Assembly (NCBI RefSeq): GCF_001425755.1
Contig: NZ_LMDH01000001.1
Location: forward strand, 1,214,474-1,278,473
Length of the DNA stretch: 64,000 bases
Reading direction: 5' to 3'
From: Aeromicrobium sp. Root344
GTDB lineage: Bacteria > Actinomycetota > Actinomycetes > Propionibacteriales > Nocardioidaceae
A program made the translations under genes and the position numbers. The notes below the pieces were generated by a model. It did no database searches. It was not told where the DNA came from and worked only from the letters and a program-made list of their open reading frames with translations. Numbering within the stretch: position 1 is the stretch's first letter; each line of letters opens with the position of its first letter. Of this stretch, positions 50,631-59,762 are shown piece by piece.

Positions 50631-52193
50631 TCAGCCTTTCGAGAACATGCTGAGCATGCGTCGGGTCACGGCGAAGCCGCCGAAGACGTTGATGCTGGCG
50701 AGCAGGATCGCGATGAACGAGAGCGTGCGGATCGCGCCGTCATCGACGGCGACCTGCTGCATCGCGCCGACGACGATGATGCCGGAGATCGCGTTGGTCA
50801 CCGACATCAGCGGCGTGTGCAGCGCGTGATGCACCTTGCCGATGACGTAGTAGCCGATCACGATCGCCAGGACCAGGACCGTGAAGTGCTCCGGGAGGGG
50901 CTCCGGTGCGTACGCGTTGACGAGGAACAGCGCGAGGACGCCGATGCCGATCAGCGTCAGCTTGCGCGTCGCCGACATCGGCTGCTTCTCGGGCTTGGGC
51001 TCCGGCTTCTCGACCGGAGCCGCGGCGGGGGCCGCCGAGACCTGCACGGGCGGTGGCGGCCAGAGCGTCTCGCGGTCGCGTACGACCGTGATGGTCCGCT
51101 GCACGACGTCGTCGAGGTCGAGGACGAGCTGGCCGTCCTTGCCCGGAGTCAGCAGCTTCATGAGGTTGACCAGGTTGGTGCCGTAGAGCTGCGACGCCTG
51201 CGTCGGCAGCCGGCCGGCCAGGTCGGTGTAGCCGATGATCGTCACGCCGTTGTCGGTCACGATGGCCTCGCCGGCGACCGAGCCCTCGACGTTGCCGCCG
51301 TTGGACGCGGCCATGTCGACGATGACGCTGCCGGCCTTCATGCTCGCGACGTCCGCGGCGGTGATCAGCACGGGAGCGGCACGCCCGGGGATCAGCGCCG
51401 TCGTGATGATGATGTCGACGTCGGCGGCCTGCTCCGAATAGATCTCGGCGGCGCGTCGGTCGTAGTCCTCCGACGTCGCCTTGGCGTAGCCGTCGGTGCT
51501 CTGCTCGGTCTCGACGTCCACGGCGAGGTACTCACCGCCGAGCGAGGCGACCTGGTCGGCGACCTCGGCCCGCGGGTCTGTCGCACGGACGATCGCACCC
51601 ATGCTGTTGGCCGTGCCGATCGCCGCCAGGCCGGCGACACCGACACCGGCGACCAGGACCTTGGCCGGCGGGACCTTGCCCGCAGCGGTGATCTGGCCGG
51701 TGAAGAACCGGCCGAACACGTGCGCCGCCTCGATCACGGCGCGGTAGCCAGCGATGTTGGCCATCGAGCTCAGCACGTCCATCGACTGGGCGCGGGAGAT
51801 GCGGGGCACGGCGTCCATCGCCAGCACCGTGATCGGACGCTGCGCCAGGGCCTCGACGAGGTCAGGGTTGAGTGCCGGACTGATGATGCTGATCAGCGTC
51901 GCGCCGTCGGCGAGCCTGTCGATCTCGTCCGTCGAGGGCGCATTGACCTTGAACACCACACCGCTGCGCCAGACATCGGCGGCCGGGGCGATCACCGCGC
52001 CGGCCTCCGCGTACGCCTCGTCGGTGAAGCTCGCCTTCTCGCCGGCCCCCGGCTCGACCGCCACGACATAGCCGAGGTCGACCAGCTGGCGTACGGTCGC
52101 GGGTGTCGCCGCGACCCGGTTCTCACCTGGACTCGACTCGGCCACGACACCGATCACCGCAGCCGGCGGGCTCTCCTGCTGTCCGTCGCTCAT
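50631..52193 (-). CDS. pntA: NAD(P) transhydrogenase subunit alpha (single chain)
   Basis: A 520-residue chain. It has the NAD-binding domain I (ENRVAATPATVRQL, AGVGVAGLAAIGTANSMGAIVRATD, YTDLAGRLPTQASQLYG), a Pro/Ala/Lys linker (about 385-415), and about four membrane helices of domain II (MSVTNAISGIIVVGAM). This is the undivided PntA form of Escherichia coli, not the PntAA/PntAB split seen in many bacteria. ATG 52193 is proposed; an in-frame ATG at 52220 is possible, and neither has a clear ribosome site. Confidence 0.93.
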   Translation of the reverse strand: MSDGQQESPPAAVIGVVAESSPGENRVAATPATVRQLVDLGYVVAVEPGAGEKASFTDEAYAEAGAVIAPAADVWRSGVVFKVNAPSTDEIDRLADGATLISIISPALNPDLVEALAQRPITVLAMDAVPRISRAQSMDVLSSMANIAGYRAVIEAAHVFGRFFTGQITAAGKVPPAKVLVAGVGVAGLAAIGTANSMGAIVRATDPRAEVADQVASLGGEYLAVDVETEQSTDGYAKATSEDYDRRAAEIYSEQAADVDIIITTALIPGRAAPVLITAADVASMKAGSVIVDMAASNGGNVEGSVAGEAIVTDNGVTIIGYTDLAGRLPTQASQLYGTNLVNLMKLLTPGKDGQLVLDLDDVVQRTITVVRDRETLWPPPPVQVSAAPAAAPVEKPEPKPEKQPMSATRKLTLIGIGVLALFLVNAYAPEPLPEHFTVLVLAIVIGYYVIGKVHHALHTPLMSVTNAISGIIVVGAMQQVAVDDGAIRTLSFIAILLASINVFGGFAVTRRMLSMFSKG

Positions 52194-52339
52194 TCGGCGA
52201 ACGTTATCTGTTCGCAACATGCGCGACCACCCCGTGAGACTCGCGTCTCATTCCTCGAGTACGACCTGAGCGTGGGCGGGACCAGCGGGTGGACAATCGC
52301 CTCAGTCAGCATGCCGGGCATTCCGCGAGAGGACCATCG

Positions 52340-52681
52340 ATGAGCGAAGAAGAGTCCCCGACGGAGACCAGAGGCGTCTCGACCGAGCTGCTGGCTACCG
52401 TCGACCTCGGCCCGGAGCTCGAGGGCATGGCCGGTCGCCAGCTGAGGATGCGTCTCGTGACGATCGAGCCGGGCGGCGTCCTCGGGCCGGTGCACGACCA
52501 CACGGGCAGGCCGGGCACGGTCTACGTCCTCCAGGGCACCATCACGGATCATCGGGACGGCGTCGCCACCGTGTACGGGCCGGGGGTCGGCTGGCCCGAG
52601 GACCACACCACGCTTCACTGGCTAGAGAACGCCGGGACCGTCCCGGCCGTGGAGATCTCGGTCGACATCGTCTCGACCTGA
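52340..52681 (+). CDS. Cupin-domain protein
   Basis: A 113-residue single-domain cupin. The first motif includes GPVHDHTGRPGTVYVLQGTI with two His and the fold's Gly-rich turn. The second is WPEDHTTLHWLENAG. It may bind a metal and a small ligand, but its function is unknown. The start is ATG 52340 after GAGAGGA. It is divergent from pntA. Confidence 0.75.
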   Translation: MSEEESPTETRGVSTELLATVDLGPELEGMAGRQLRMRLVTIEPGGVLGPVHDHTGRPGTVYVLQGTITDHRDGVATVYGPGVGWPEDHTTLHWLENAGTVPAVEISVDIVST

Positions 52682-52732
52682 AAGCTCCGCGGACCTCGAG
52701 CGCCCAACCGCATCTCCGGGTAGGTTCGCGGG

Positions 52733-54226
52733 ATGAGTGACGACATGTCTTCGCGCTCGCTCGGGCTGCCGCCGATTCCGCAGGCGTCCCCGCCCAAGCG
52801 CCGCCGGTGGCTCCTGCCGGTCATCGCGTTCGCGGTGCTCGTCGCCGCAGTGGGAGCCGGTGCGTTCGTCGTGCTCCGCGATGACGACACGTCCTACCCG
52901 AAGGAGTGGGACTCCCGCATCAAGCCGTACGTCGACATCGTCGAGAAGGAACGCGGGCTGACGTTCAAGCATCCGGTCTCGGTGCGGTTCCTCGACGCCA
53001 AGGCGTTCGAGAAGACCGTGCGGACCGACGAGAAGGAGCTCGACAAGGACGACCGCCGGGAGATCAAGGAGACGACGTCGCTGTTCCGCGCGTTCGGCCT
53101 GATCTCGGGCGACGTCGACCTGTTCAAGGCGTTCAACGACGCCAGTGGGACGGGCACCCTCGCCTACTACTCGTTCGACGACAAGAGCATCACGGTTCGC
53201 GGCAGGACGCTCGCCCTCGCGTCGCACGCCACCTTGGTGCACGAGCTGACCCACGCGCTCCAGGACCAGCGGTTCGACATCTCCAGCCGCAGCAAGAAGC
53301 TCAGCGAGAAGGCGTCCGACGGCGAGCCCAGCACCGAGGGCGATGCCTTCAAAGCCATCGTGGAGGGCGATGCCGAACGCGTCGCCGATCTCTATCGTGC
53401 GTCGTTGACCGAGCAGGAGCGCACCGCCCTCGAGAAGGCGGAGAAGGGCGACTCGGACGAGGCCACCGAAGGCCTCAAGGGCGTCCCCAAGGTCGTCGTG
53501 ACGCTGATCAGCTCGCCGTACGCGCTGGGGCAGGCCCTCACCGAGGCGGTCGCGTCCGGCGGCAACGACGACATCGACGAGCTGTTCGACAACCCGCCCC
53601 CCGACGACTCGGTCCTGCTCGACCCGCTCAAGGCCCTCGGCGACCTGGGCGGCGGCACGGATGTGACGATCCCGAAAGCAGGGGACGGCGAGAAGAAGTT
53701 CGACTCCGGCCAGGTCGGCGCCCTCGTCACCTATCTGATGCTCGCCGAACGCATCCCTCTGCGTGAGGCGCTGGCGGCCGCGGACACCTGGAACGGCGAC
53801 GCGTACCTCGGCTTCAAGCGCAAGGACGCCCTGTGCGCCCGCGTCGACTACCGGACCCGCTCGGCCGCAGGTGCGACGCGGTTGGCTGCGGCGTTCGAGG
53901 ACTGGATCGCCGCGGCGCCAGGCTCCACGGCGACGATCTCCCACGACGGCGCGCGGGTCCGGTTCGAGTCGTGCGACCCCGGCAAGAAGGCGAAGCTCAC
54001 GAACGATGCGTCCGAGAAGGCGCTGCAGCTCGTGGCGACCCGCGGCTACGCCGGTGCCAGCGTGGTCAAGGCGGGCGCGTCCCCCAACGTTGCGCGCTGC
54101 TTCGCCGATCGGCTCGTCAAGGAGTTCTCGATCGCCGACCTGAGCAATCCGAAGTTCGGGGCGGACGATCCCGGGGTCGTACGACAGGTCCAGGGTTACG
54201 CCGCGAAGTGCCGCGCGGCGGGCTGA
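52733..54226 (+). CDS. Membrane-anchored HExxH zinc protease-like protein
   Basis: A 497-residue protein. An acidic/proline-rich cytoplasmic tail is followed by one membrane helix (about residues 26-48). A large external domain has the zinc motif HELTHALQDQRFD (His170-Glu171..His174) and a second-helix candidate AIVEGDAERVADLY (Glu211). Four or more cysteines in the C-terminal part may form disulphides. Similar proteins exist across actinobacteria without assigned roles. It stands alone between cupin and RibD-like genes. Confidence 0.75.
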   Translation: MSDDMSSRSLGLPPIPQASPPKRRRWLLPVIAFAVLVAAVGAGAFVVLRDDDTSYPKEWDSRIKPYVDIVEKERGLTFKHPVSVRFLDAKAFEKTVRTDEKELDKDDRREIKETTSLFRAFGLISGDVDLFKAFNDASGTGTLAYYSFDDKSITVRGRTLALASHATLVHELTHALQDQRFDISSRSKKLSEKASDGEPSTEGDAFKAIVEGDAERVADLYRASLTEQERTALEKAEKGDSDEATEGLKGVPKVVVTLISSPYALGQALTEAVASGGNDDIDELFDNPPPDDSVLLDPLKALGDLGGGTDVTIPKAGDGEKKFDSGQVGALVTYLMLAERIPLREALAAADTWNGDAYLGFKRKDALCARVDYRTRSAAGATRLAAAFEDWIAAAPGSTATISHDGARVRFESCDPGKKAKLTNDASEKALQLVATRGYAGASVVKAGASPNVARCFADRLVKEFSIADLSNPKFGADDPGVVRQVQGYAAKCRAAG

Positions 54227-54251
54227 CTCGGCCGGCTGGCAGTCGGTTCCG

Positions 54252-54272
54252 GCAGCCCTGATCACGGGCTGC
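54252..54272. terminator. Hairpin after the HExxH gene
   Basis: GCAGCCC and GGGCTGC form a 7-base stem around a 7-base loop, followed by TGAGGGCGGTTT. A weak terminator candidate. Confidence 0.45.
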
Positions 54273-54296
54273 TGAGGGCGGTTTCGCGTTAGCCTC

Positions 54297-54851
54297 GTGG
54301 CTGTGCGACCCCTGCGTTACTCCATCAACGTCACACTCGACGGATGCGTCGACCACCGCGCCGGCGTCCCCGACGAGTACGTCCATCAGGTGGCCACCGA
54401 AGCGCTCCAGCGGGCCGACGCGCTCATCTTCGGCCGGGTCACCTACGAGATGATGGAGTCCGCCTGGCGGCCGGAGAATCTGTCCCCGGACCTGCCCGAC
54501 TGGACCGCGCCGTTCGCCCGTACGGTCGACGCCGCCAAGAAGTACGTCGTCTCGAGCACCCTCGACGACGTCGGCTGGAACTCCGAGCTCATACGCGGCG
54601 ACGTCGGCGGCGCCGTCGAGGATCTCAAGCGCCAACCCGGCAACGGTCTGTACGTCGGCGGGGTCCAGCTCCCGCTCGCCCTGGCGGACCTCGGGCTGAT
54701 CGACGAGTTCACGTTCGTGGTGCTGCCCTTCGTCGTCGGCCACGGACCCTCGTTGTTCGCCGGGTTGTCGCAGCGACTCGACCTCACCCTCGTCGACCGC
54801 CAGGAGTTCCCCTCCGGCGCGATCGCCCTGACGTACCAGCCGAAGAGCTAG
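54297..54851 (+). CDS. Dihydrofolate reductase/RibD C-terminal family protein
   Basis: A 184-residue protein. LRYSINVTLDGCVDHRAG at the N-terminus, ADALIFGRVTYEMMES and GLYVGGVQLPLALADLGLIDEF are typical of the RibD C-terminal fold. It probably reduces an unknown substrate with NADPH. GTG 54297 is used; GTG 54303 fits equally well. It abuts the convergent CbrC-like gene with no spacing. Confidence 0.82.
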   Translation: MAVRPLRYSINVTLDGCVDHRAGVPDEYVHQVATEALQRADALIFGRVTYEMMESAWRPENLSPDLPDWTAPFARTVDAAKKYVVSSTLDDVGWNSELIRGDVGGAVEDLKRQPGNGLYVGGVQLPLALADLGLIDEFTFVVLPFVVGHGPSLFAGLSQRLDLTLVDRQEFPSGAIALTYQPKS

Positions 54852-55364
54852 TCAGCTGGCATCGGCGTAGGCCAGGTGCGCGCCGCAGTGGCGGCACCGA
54901 AAGAGGTATGCGACGAGGTCGCCGTCCACGCTGAGGCGGGGAAGGGCGTCCTCCCGCCACCCCTCGGCGACGAGCGTCGGCACCAGCTCCGGGTGCGAGG
55001 CCACGGTGTCCCACCCTGCACGACCCAGGAACTCCGCGCCGTCACCGCAGTGGAACAACCAACGCTCCTGCTGCCAGCCGGCGAAACCGGGAGTCCGACG
55101 AACGATCTCCTCGACCACCCGTGCCGGAACGTTGTCGGGTGCCTCGTCGGCCGTGGCGAACTCCGCGTCGAACTCTTCGGCCGCGCTCCCGGCCGCGATG
55201 CACCACGGGCAGAGCGATTCCACCTCGTCCACGGCGTACGAGGGACCCCTGTACACATACCCGGGAGCCTCGCCACATCGCTCACACTCTTCGTCCGAGG
55301 TGACGACGGATCCTGTCCCGAGGGGGTCCGGGTGATATCGGAAGTGCGGGAGCTCCTGACTCAT
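54852..55364 (-). CDS. CbrC family (UPF0167) protein
   Basis: A 170-residue protein with conserved cysteine pairs: CERCGEAPGYVYRGP, SLCPWCIAAGSAAEEFDAEF and FRCRHCGAHLAY. This matches the CbrC/UPF0167 family, named for colicin E2 tolerance in Escherichia coli. Zinc binding is likely; the biochemical role is unknown. Confidence 0.87.
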   Translation of the reverse strand: MSQELPHFRYHPDPLGTGSVVTSDEECERCGEAPGYVYRGPSYAVDEVESLCPWCIAAGSAAEEFDAEFATADEAPDNVPARVVEEIVRRTPGFAGWQQERWLFHCGDGAEFLGRAGWDTVASHPELVPTLVAEGWREDALPRLSVDGDLVAYLFRCRHCGAHLAYADAS

Positions 55365-55396
55365 GCCACCAGTCTGAGGGACGATCCGGCTCCCGG

Positions 55397-56302
<906 letters not shown>

Positions 56303-56346
56303 GACGGCGAGGGTATCGCGCGCGCCGCCGTCGATATCGTCGTGCC

Positions 56347-56715
56347 ATGGCGGACCGCGAGCTGACCACGATCCACGGCACACCGGCACTCGTCCTGTCC
56401 GGGGACGGGCCACCCCTCGACACGATCGACGCCGCCACCGAGATGATCGGCGACGCGGCATGGGGTGAGGTCGAGCTCGTGGTCATCCCGGCCGTACGCC
56501 TGACCGACGACTTCTTCGAGCTGCGGACCGGGTTCGCCGGCGAGGTCACGCAGAAGTACGTGAACTACCGTCTGCGGCTCGCGATCGTGGGCGACATCTC
56601 GACGCGCGTGGCCGACAGCGTCTCGCTGGCCGCGTGGGTCGCCGAGTCCAACCGCGGCAGCCAGCTCTGGTTCGAGCCGAGCCTCGAGGCGCTGGAGGAA
56701 CGGCTGCGCATGTGA
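56347..56715 (+). CDS. DUF4180 domain protein
   Basis: A 122-residue protein that carries the DUF4180 core: VVIPAVRLTDDFFELRTGFAGEVTQKYVNYRLRLAIVGDIS. No biochemical function is established. It is divergent from menB, with 44 bases between the two starts. Confidence 0.85.
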   Translation: MADRELTTIHGTPALVLSGDGPPLDTIDAATEMIGDAAWGEVELVVIPAVRLTDDFFELRTGFAGEVTQKYVNYRLRLAIVGDISTRVADSVSLAAWVAESNRGSQLWFEPSLEALEERLRM

Positions 56716-56751
56716 CCCTCGTCGTATGTGACATTGGGAGTGGCTTATTCC

Positions 56752-56768
56752 AGATACCGGCGGTATCT
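56752..56768. promoter_or_regulatory. TetR-type palindrome before the SDR gene
   Basis: AGATACC-ggc-GGTATCT has perfect 7-base arms and ends 7 bases before ATG 56776, covering the ribosome-binding region. It resembles TetR-family operators. No TetR gene is adjacent, so the regulator acts from elsewhere. Confidence 0.65.
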
Positions 56769-56775
56769 TGATCTG

Positions 56776-57657
56776 ATGACTGACAACTTCACCGGCAAGG
56801 TCGCGCTCGTCACCGGCGCTGCACGCGGCATCGGCGCAGGCGTGGCCCGCGGCTTCGTCGAGCGGGGCGGCCGGGTGGCTCTCGTGGGCCTGGAGCCCGA
56901 GCTCCTCACCGAGCTGTCCGACGAGCTCGGCGACGCCGCTGCATGGTGGGAGGCCGACGTACGCGACTCCGCCGCCGTCGCCGCTGCGGTTGACGCCGCA
57001 GCCGCGCACTTCGGCCGTATCGACTTCGTGCTCGCCAACGCCGGCATCGCGTCGTACGGCACCGTGCGCCAGATCGACGACGCGGCGTTCGAGCGGGTCG
57101 TCGACATCAACATCAACGGCGTCTTCCGCACGCTGAAGCACGCGACGCCGCACCTGGCGGCGACCAACGGCTACGCGCTCGTGGTGGCGTCGCTGGCCTC
57201 GTTCACCGCGCTCGCGGGTCTGGCGTCCTACAACGCCAGCAAGGCCGGCGCCGAGTCGCTCGCCCTCGCGTACAAGCAGGAGGTCGCACACCTCGGCATC
57301 GGGGTCGGCATCTGCCACCCCTCGTGGATCGACACCGACATCGTGCGCAATGCCGAGCACGACCTGCCGTCGTTCCGGGCGATCCGCAAGAAGTTGCCCT
57401 ATCCCGCCAACAGCACGACCAGCGTCGAGGAGTGCGTCGAGCTGATCCTGCAGGGCTTCGCGAAGCGCAAGAGCCGGGTGTACGTGCCCAAGGGCGTGCT
57501 GCTCGCCAACTGGACCAAGGCGCTGACCAACTCGCCGCTGGCGTGGCCCGTGCTCAAGCGGCTCGCCCGCAAGACCGTCCCGCAGATGGAGAAGGAGGTC
57601 GACGCGCTCGGCCGCTTCCACCACGCCCACGTCCCGGAGACCAAGCCGAAGGACTAG
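56776..57657 (+). CDS. Short-chain dehydrogenase/reductase
   Basis: A 293-residue SDR. It has TGAARGIGAGVARGF, NAGIA, and Ser-Tyr-Lys in VVASLASFTALAGLASYNASKAG. The extended C-terminal segment (KGVLLANWTKALTNSPLAWPVLKRLARKTVPQME) is typical of mycobacterial-type SDRs that act on lipophilic alcohols. ATG 56776 is used because the frame's earlier start lies upstream of the operator. The substrate is unknown. Confidence 0.85.
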   Translation: MTDNFTGKVALVTGAARGIGAGVARGFVERGGRVALVGLEPELLTELSDELGDAAAWWEADVRDSAAVAAAVDAAAAHFGRIDFVLANAGIASYGTVRQIDDAAFERVVDININGVFRTLKHATPHLAATNGYALVVASLASFTALAGLASYNASKAGAESLALAYKQEVAHLGIGVGICHPSWIDTDIVRNAEHDLPSFRAIRKKLPYPANSTTSVEECVELILQGFAKRKSRVYVPKGVLLANWTKALTNSPLAWPVLKRLARKTVPQMEKEVDALGRFHHAHVPETKPKD

Positions 57658-57669
57658 TCGGGGGGTTGG

Positions 57670-57778
57670 CGGTTTACCAAGAGGTCAGGGCAAACCGCCA
57701 CTCACCAAGGCGCGCGCACCCTGCGAAGTGGCAGCTTGCCGTGCGGAGTGCAGATTGCCCTGACCTCTTGGTAAACCG
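57670..57778. repeat. 24-base perfect inverted repeat with internal hairpins
   Basis: Arms at 57670..57693 and 57755..57778 are exact reverse complements over 24 bases, separated by 61 bases. The left arm overlaps a smaller hairpin (GGCGGTTT with AAACCGCC). The spacer holds two related units (GCGAAGTGGCAGCTTGCC and GCGGAGTGCAGATTGCC). The element fills the gap between convergent genes and touches the stop of the ACT gene. Confidence 0.85.
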
Positions 57779-58423
57779 TCAACGGCTTTGGACCGACGCG
57801 GCGAGCGAGACCATGTGGCCGAGCCGGGCGAGCTCTGAGGCGAGGAACTCCGGGCCGCCGTGCCGGCCCACGACGACGACGAAGCCGTCACCGCGGCGAT
57901 CGCGTGCGGGCGAGGCGGCGAGCACCGTCGAGTCCCACTCAGGCACCTCGCGCAGCACCTTGGACTTGCGGATGCCGAGCCACCCCGACGCCTCCGCGAC
58001 GAGCTTGGGGGCGGTCGAGGACTTGGCCATGATCGCCGCGTCGCCGTCGACGCGGTGCAGCGCCATCGCCCAGTCCGTGCGGAACGTCGCCGGGATGACC
58101 TCGACGAGGTTGTCGATCGCCTGCGTCGGATCCTCGGTGAACCGCTCGACCGCCTCGAGGTCCATGCTGAGGTTGGCGCCGGCGTTGTAGCGGGAGATCC
58201 AGGCAACCTTGACGCCCTCGAGCTGGTGGCACGCCGTGATCAGAGCGTCCGGCATGACCCGCGCCGGCAGCTCCAGCAGCACGTCGTCGACGACCCGGCC
58301 ATCGGGACGCCGCTCGACGATCTCGATCGCCTCGATGTCCGCCCCGGCCCCACCGAGAGCCGTCGCGAGTGCACCCAGCGAACCGGGCACATCGGGCAGC
58401 TCGACGCGCAGCAGGAAGGCCAT
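57779..58423 (-). CDS. ACT domain-containing protein
   Basis: A 214-residue protein with an N-terminal ACT domain (about 3-72: LLRVELPDVPGSLGALATALGGAGADIEAIEI). A C-terminal part resembles a degenerate CBS- or USP-like sensor (MALHRVDGDAAIMAKSSTAPKLVAEASGW). It probably binds an amino acid and regulates a partner protein. Its stop codon lies directly beside the right arm of the inverted repeat, which may act as its terminator. Confidence 0.8.
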   Translation of the reverse strand: MAFLLRVELPDVPGSLGALATALGGAGADIEAIEIVERRPDGRVVDDVLLELPARVMPDALITACHQLEGVKVAWISRYNAGANLSMDLEAVERFTEDPTQAIDNLVEVIPATFRTDWAMALHRVDGDAAIMAKSSTAPKLVAEASGWLGIRKSKVLREVPEWDSTVLAASPARDRRGDGFVVVVGRHGGPEFLASELARLGHMVSLAASVQSR

Positions 58424-58478
58424 ATGACCATTGTCACTGGCCCACATTGCCTTGGCGTTACGCGGGTAGCGTGGGGGC

Positions 58479-58829
58479 GTGAATCCCTCAACCGTCCGCA
58501 CCGCCTTTCGTACGATCGCCGTCGCCGAGGCCGTGTCCTGGGCCTTGCTGCTGTCGGCCATGTTCTGCAAGTACGTCACCGAGTCCGAACCCTTCGGCCT
58601 GCGCGAGGGCGGCGTCCCGGTCGCCGGCATGATCCACGGCGTCATCTTCATCCTGTTCGTGATCACTACGTTCGTCGCACGCAAGGCATTCGGCTGGACC
58701 ACCAAGACCTTCTTGCTCGCGCTCGGCTCGAGCATCCCGCCGTTCTTCACAGCCCTCTTCGAGGTCGTCGCCGACCGCAAGGGGCTGCTCAGCGAGCCTC
58801 AGTCCGCTGGCGCGACGTCCGCTCCGTAG
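58479..58829 (+). CDS. DUF3817 membrane protein
   Basis: A 116-residue protein with three hydrophobic segments. The DUF3817 landmarks are AVSWALLLSAMFCKYV, GGVPVAGMIHGVIFILFV and GSSIPPFFTALFEV. It starts at GTG 58479. The last 31 bases overlap the 3' end of the convergent LysR gene. Function unknown. Confidence 0.85.
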   Translation: MNPSTVRTAFRTIAVAEAVSWALLLSAMFCKYVTESEPFGLREGGVPVAGMIHGVIFILFVITTFVARKAFGWTTKTFLLALGSSIPPFFTALFEVVADRKGLLSEPQSAGATSAP

Positions 58830-59692
58830 CGCTCGACGCAGAAGTCCCGCAGCCGAGCCGCGAGCTCGTCGAGCGTCGTCGCGGCGTGATGGCCCGGCTC
58901 CCACGCCGCGAACAGCTCGATGCGCAGCGGTCCGTCACGCCCGAGAATCTCCAGCGGGTGCAGTCCGAAACGCGGATCGTCCGAGACGACCGCAACACCC
59001 CGCCCCGCCGCGGCGAGCGCCTGCGCGACCTGCGGATTGCTGCAGTCCACGACCGATGGCGCTGACACCCGCGCACGTTCCAGCGCCCGGTCCAGGATCT
59101 GTCGCGGCTTGAACGCCGGGGTCAGAGCCAGCACCGTCTCGGCCGCCAGCTCCTTGAGGCGTACCGAGCCTTGCTCGTGCCACCGGTGGTCCGCCCGTAC
59201 GTACGCCCAGACCGGCAGCACCGCGAGGGCCGCGCTCGCGAGCCGGGCCGGCGGAGGCTCCGTCGCGATCGCCAGGTCGGCGCCGTGCCGCAACGCGTCG
59301 TACGCCTCGCGGGGGTCCGACTCGATCACCGTCGGCATCGGGTCGTCCGGCCCGAGCGTGGCCAGGAACGGCGCGATGACGTCGGTCAACGTCGTCGTCG
59401 GCGCGGCGATCGTGATGCGCTCGAGCCGCCCTGCGGCGTACGACCTCGCGGCGTTGCGCGCGCCGTCAGCTCGCCGCAGGACGTCCTGTGCGTGGGGCAG
59501 GAACTGACGCCCCGCAGCGCTGAGCTGCAATCGTCCGGCCGACCGGACGAACAGCTCGACCCCCAGCTCGGTCTCGAGCTGGCGGATCTGCCGCGAGATC
59601 GCCGGCTGCGTCACGTGAACCGCGTCGGCAGCCGCGCTGACCGTGCCGGACTCGGCCACCGCGACGAAATAGCCGAGCGTCCGCAACTCCAT
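58799..59692 (-). CDS. LysR family transcriptional regulator
   Basis: A 297-residue LysR protein. The N-terminal winged helix is MELRTLGYFVAVAESGTVSAAADAVHVTQPAISRQIRQLE, followed by the two-lobed effector-binding domain. It is divergent from gabT, 70 bases apart, and is the likely regulator of the gab genes. Direct repeats of GCATAGCC in the gap are candidate binding elements. Confidence 0.9.
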   Translation of the reverse strand: MELRTLGYFVAVAESGTVSAAADAVHVTQPAISRQIRQLETELGVELFVRSAGRLQLSAAGRQFLPHAQDVLRRADGARNAARSYAAGRLERITIAAPTTTLTDVIAPFLATLGPDDPMPTVIESDPREAYDALRHGADLAIATEPPPARLASAALAVLPVWAYVRADHRWHEQGSVRLKELAAETVLALTPAFKPRQILDRALERARVSAPSVVDCSNPQVAQALAAAGRGVAVVSDDPRFGLHPLEILGRDGPLRIELFAAWEPGHHAATTLDELAARLRDFCVERYGADVAPAD

Positions 59693-59701
59693 GCCTCAAG
59701 A

Positions 59702-59741
59702 GCATAGCCTCGATGAGAACTGAGTATTGGACGGCATAGCC
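59702..59741. promoter_or_regulatory. Paired GCATAGCC direct repeats between lysR and gabT
   Basis: GCATAGCC occurs at 59702..59709 and 59734..59741. The offset of 32 bases is about three helical turns, so both face the same side of the DNA. It is a candidate LysR-type recognition and activation site pair. Confidence 0.4.
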
Positions 59742-59762
59742 AGCGGCGACGAGAATCGGAGC

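Noticed and set aside
49566-52343. Very long antisense open frame (925 codons) opposite pntAB
   Set aside because: A shadow of high-G+C third positions. The Arg/Asp/Gly-rich composition matches no family, and the opposite strand encodes clear PntA and PntB.
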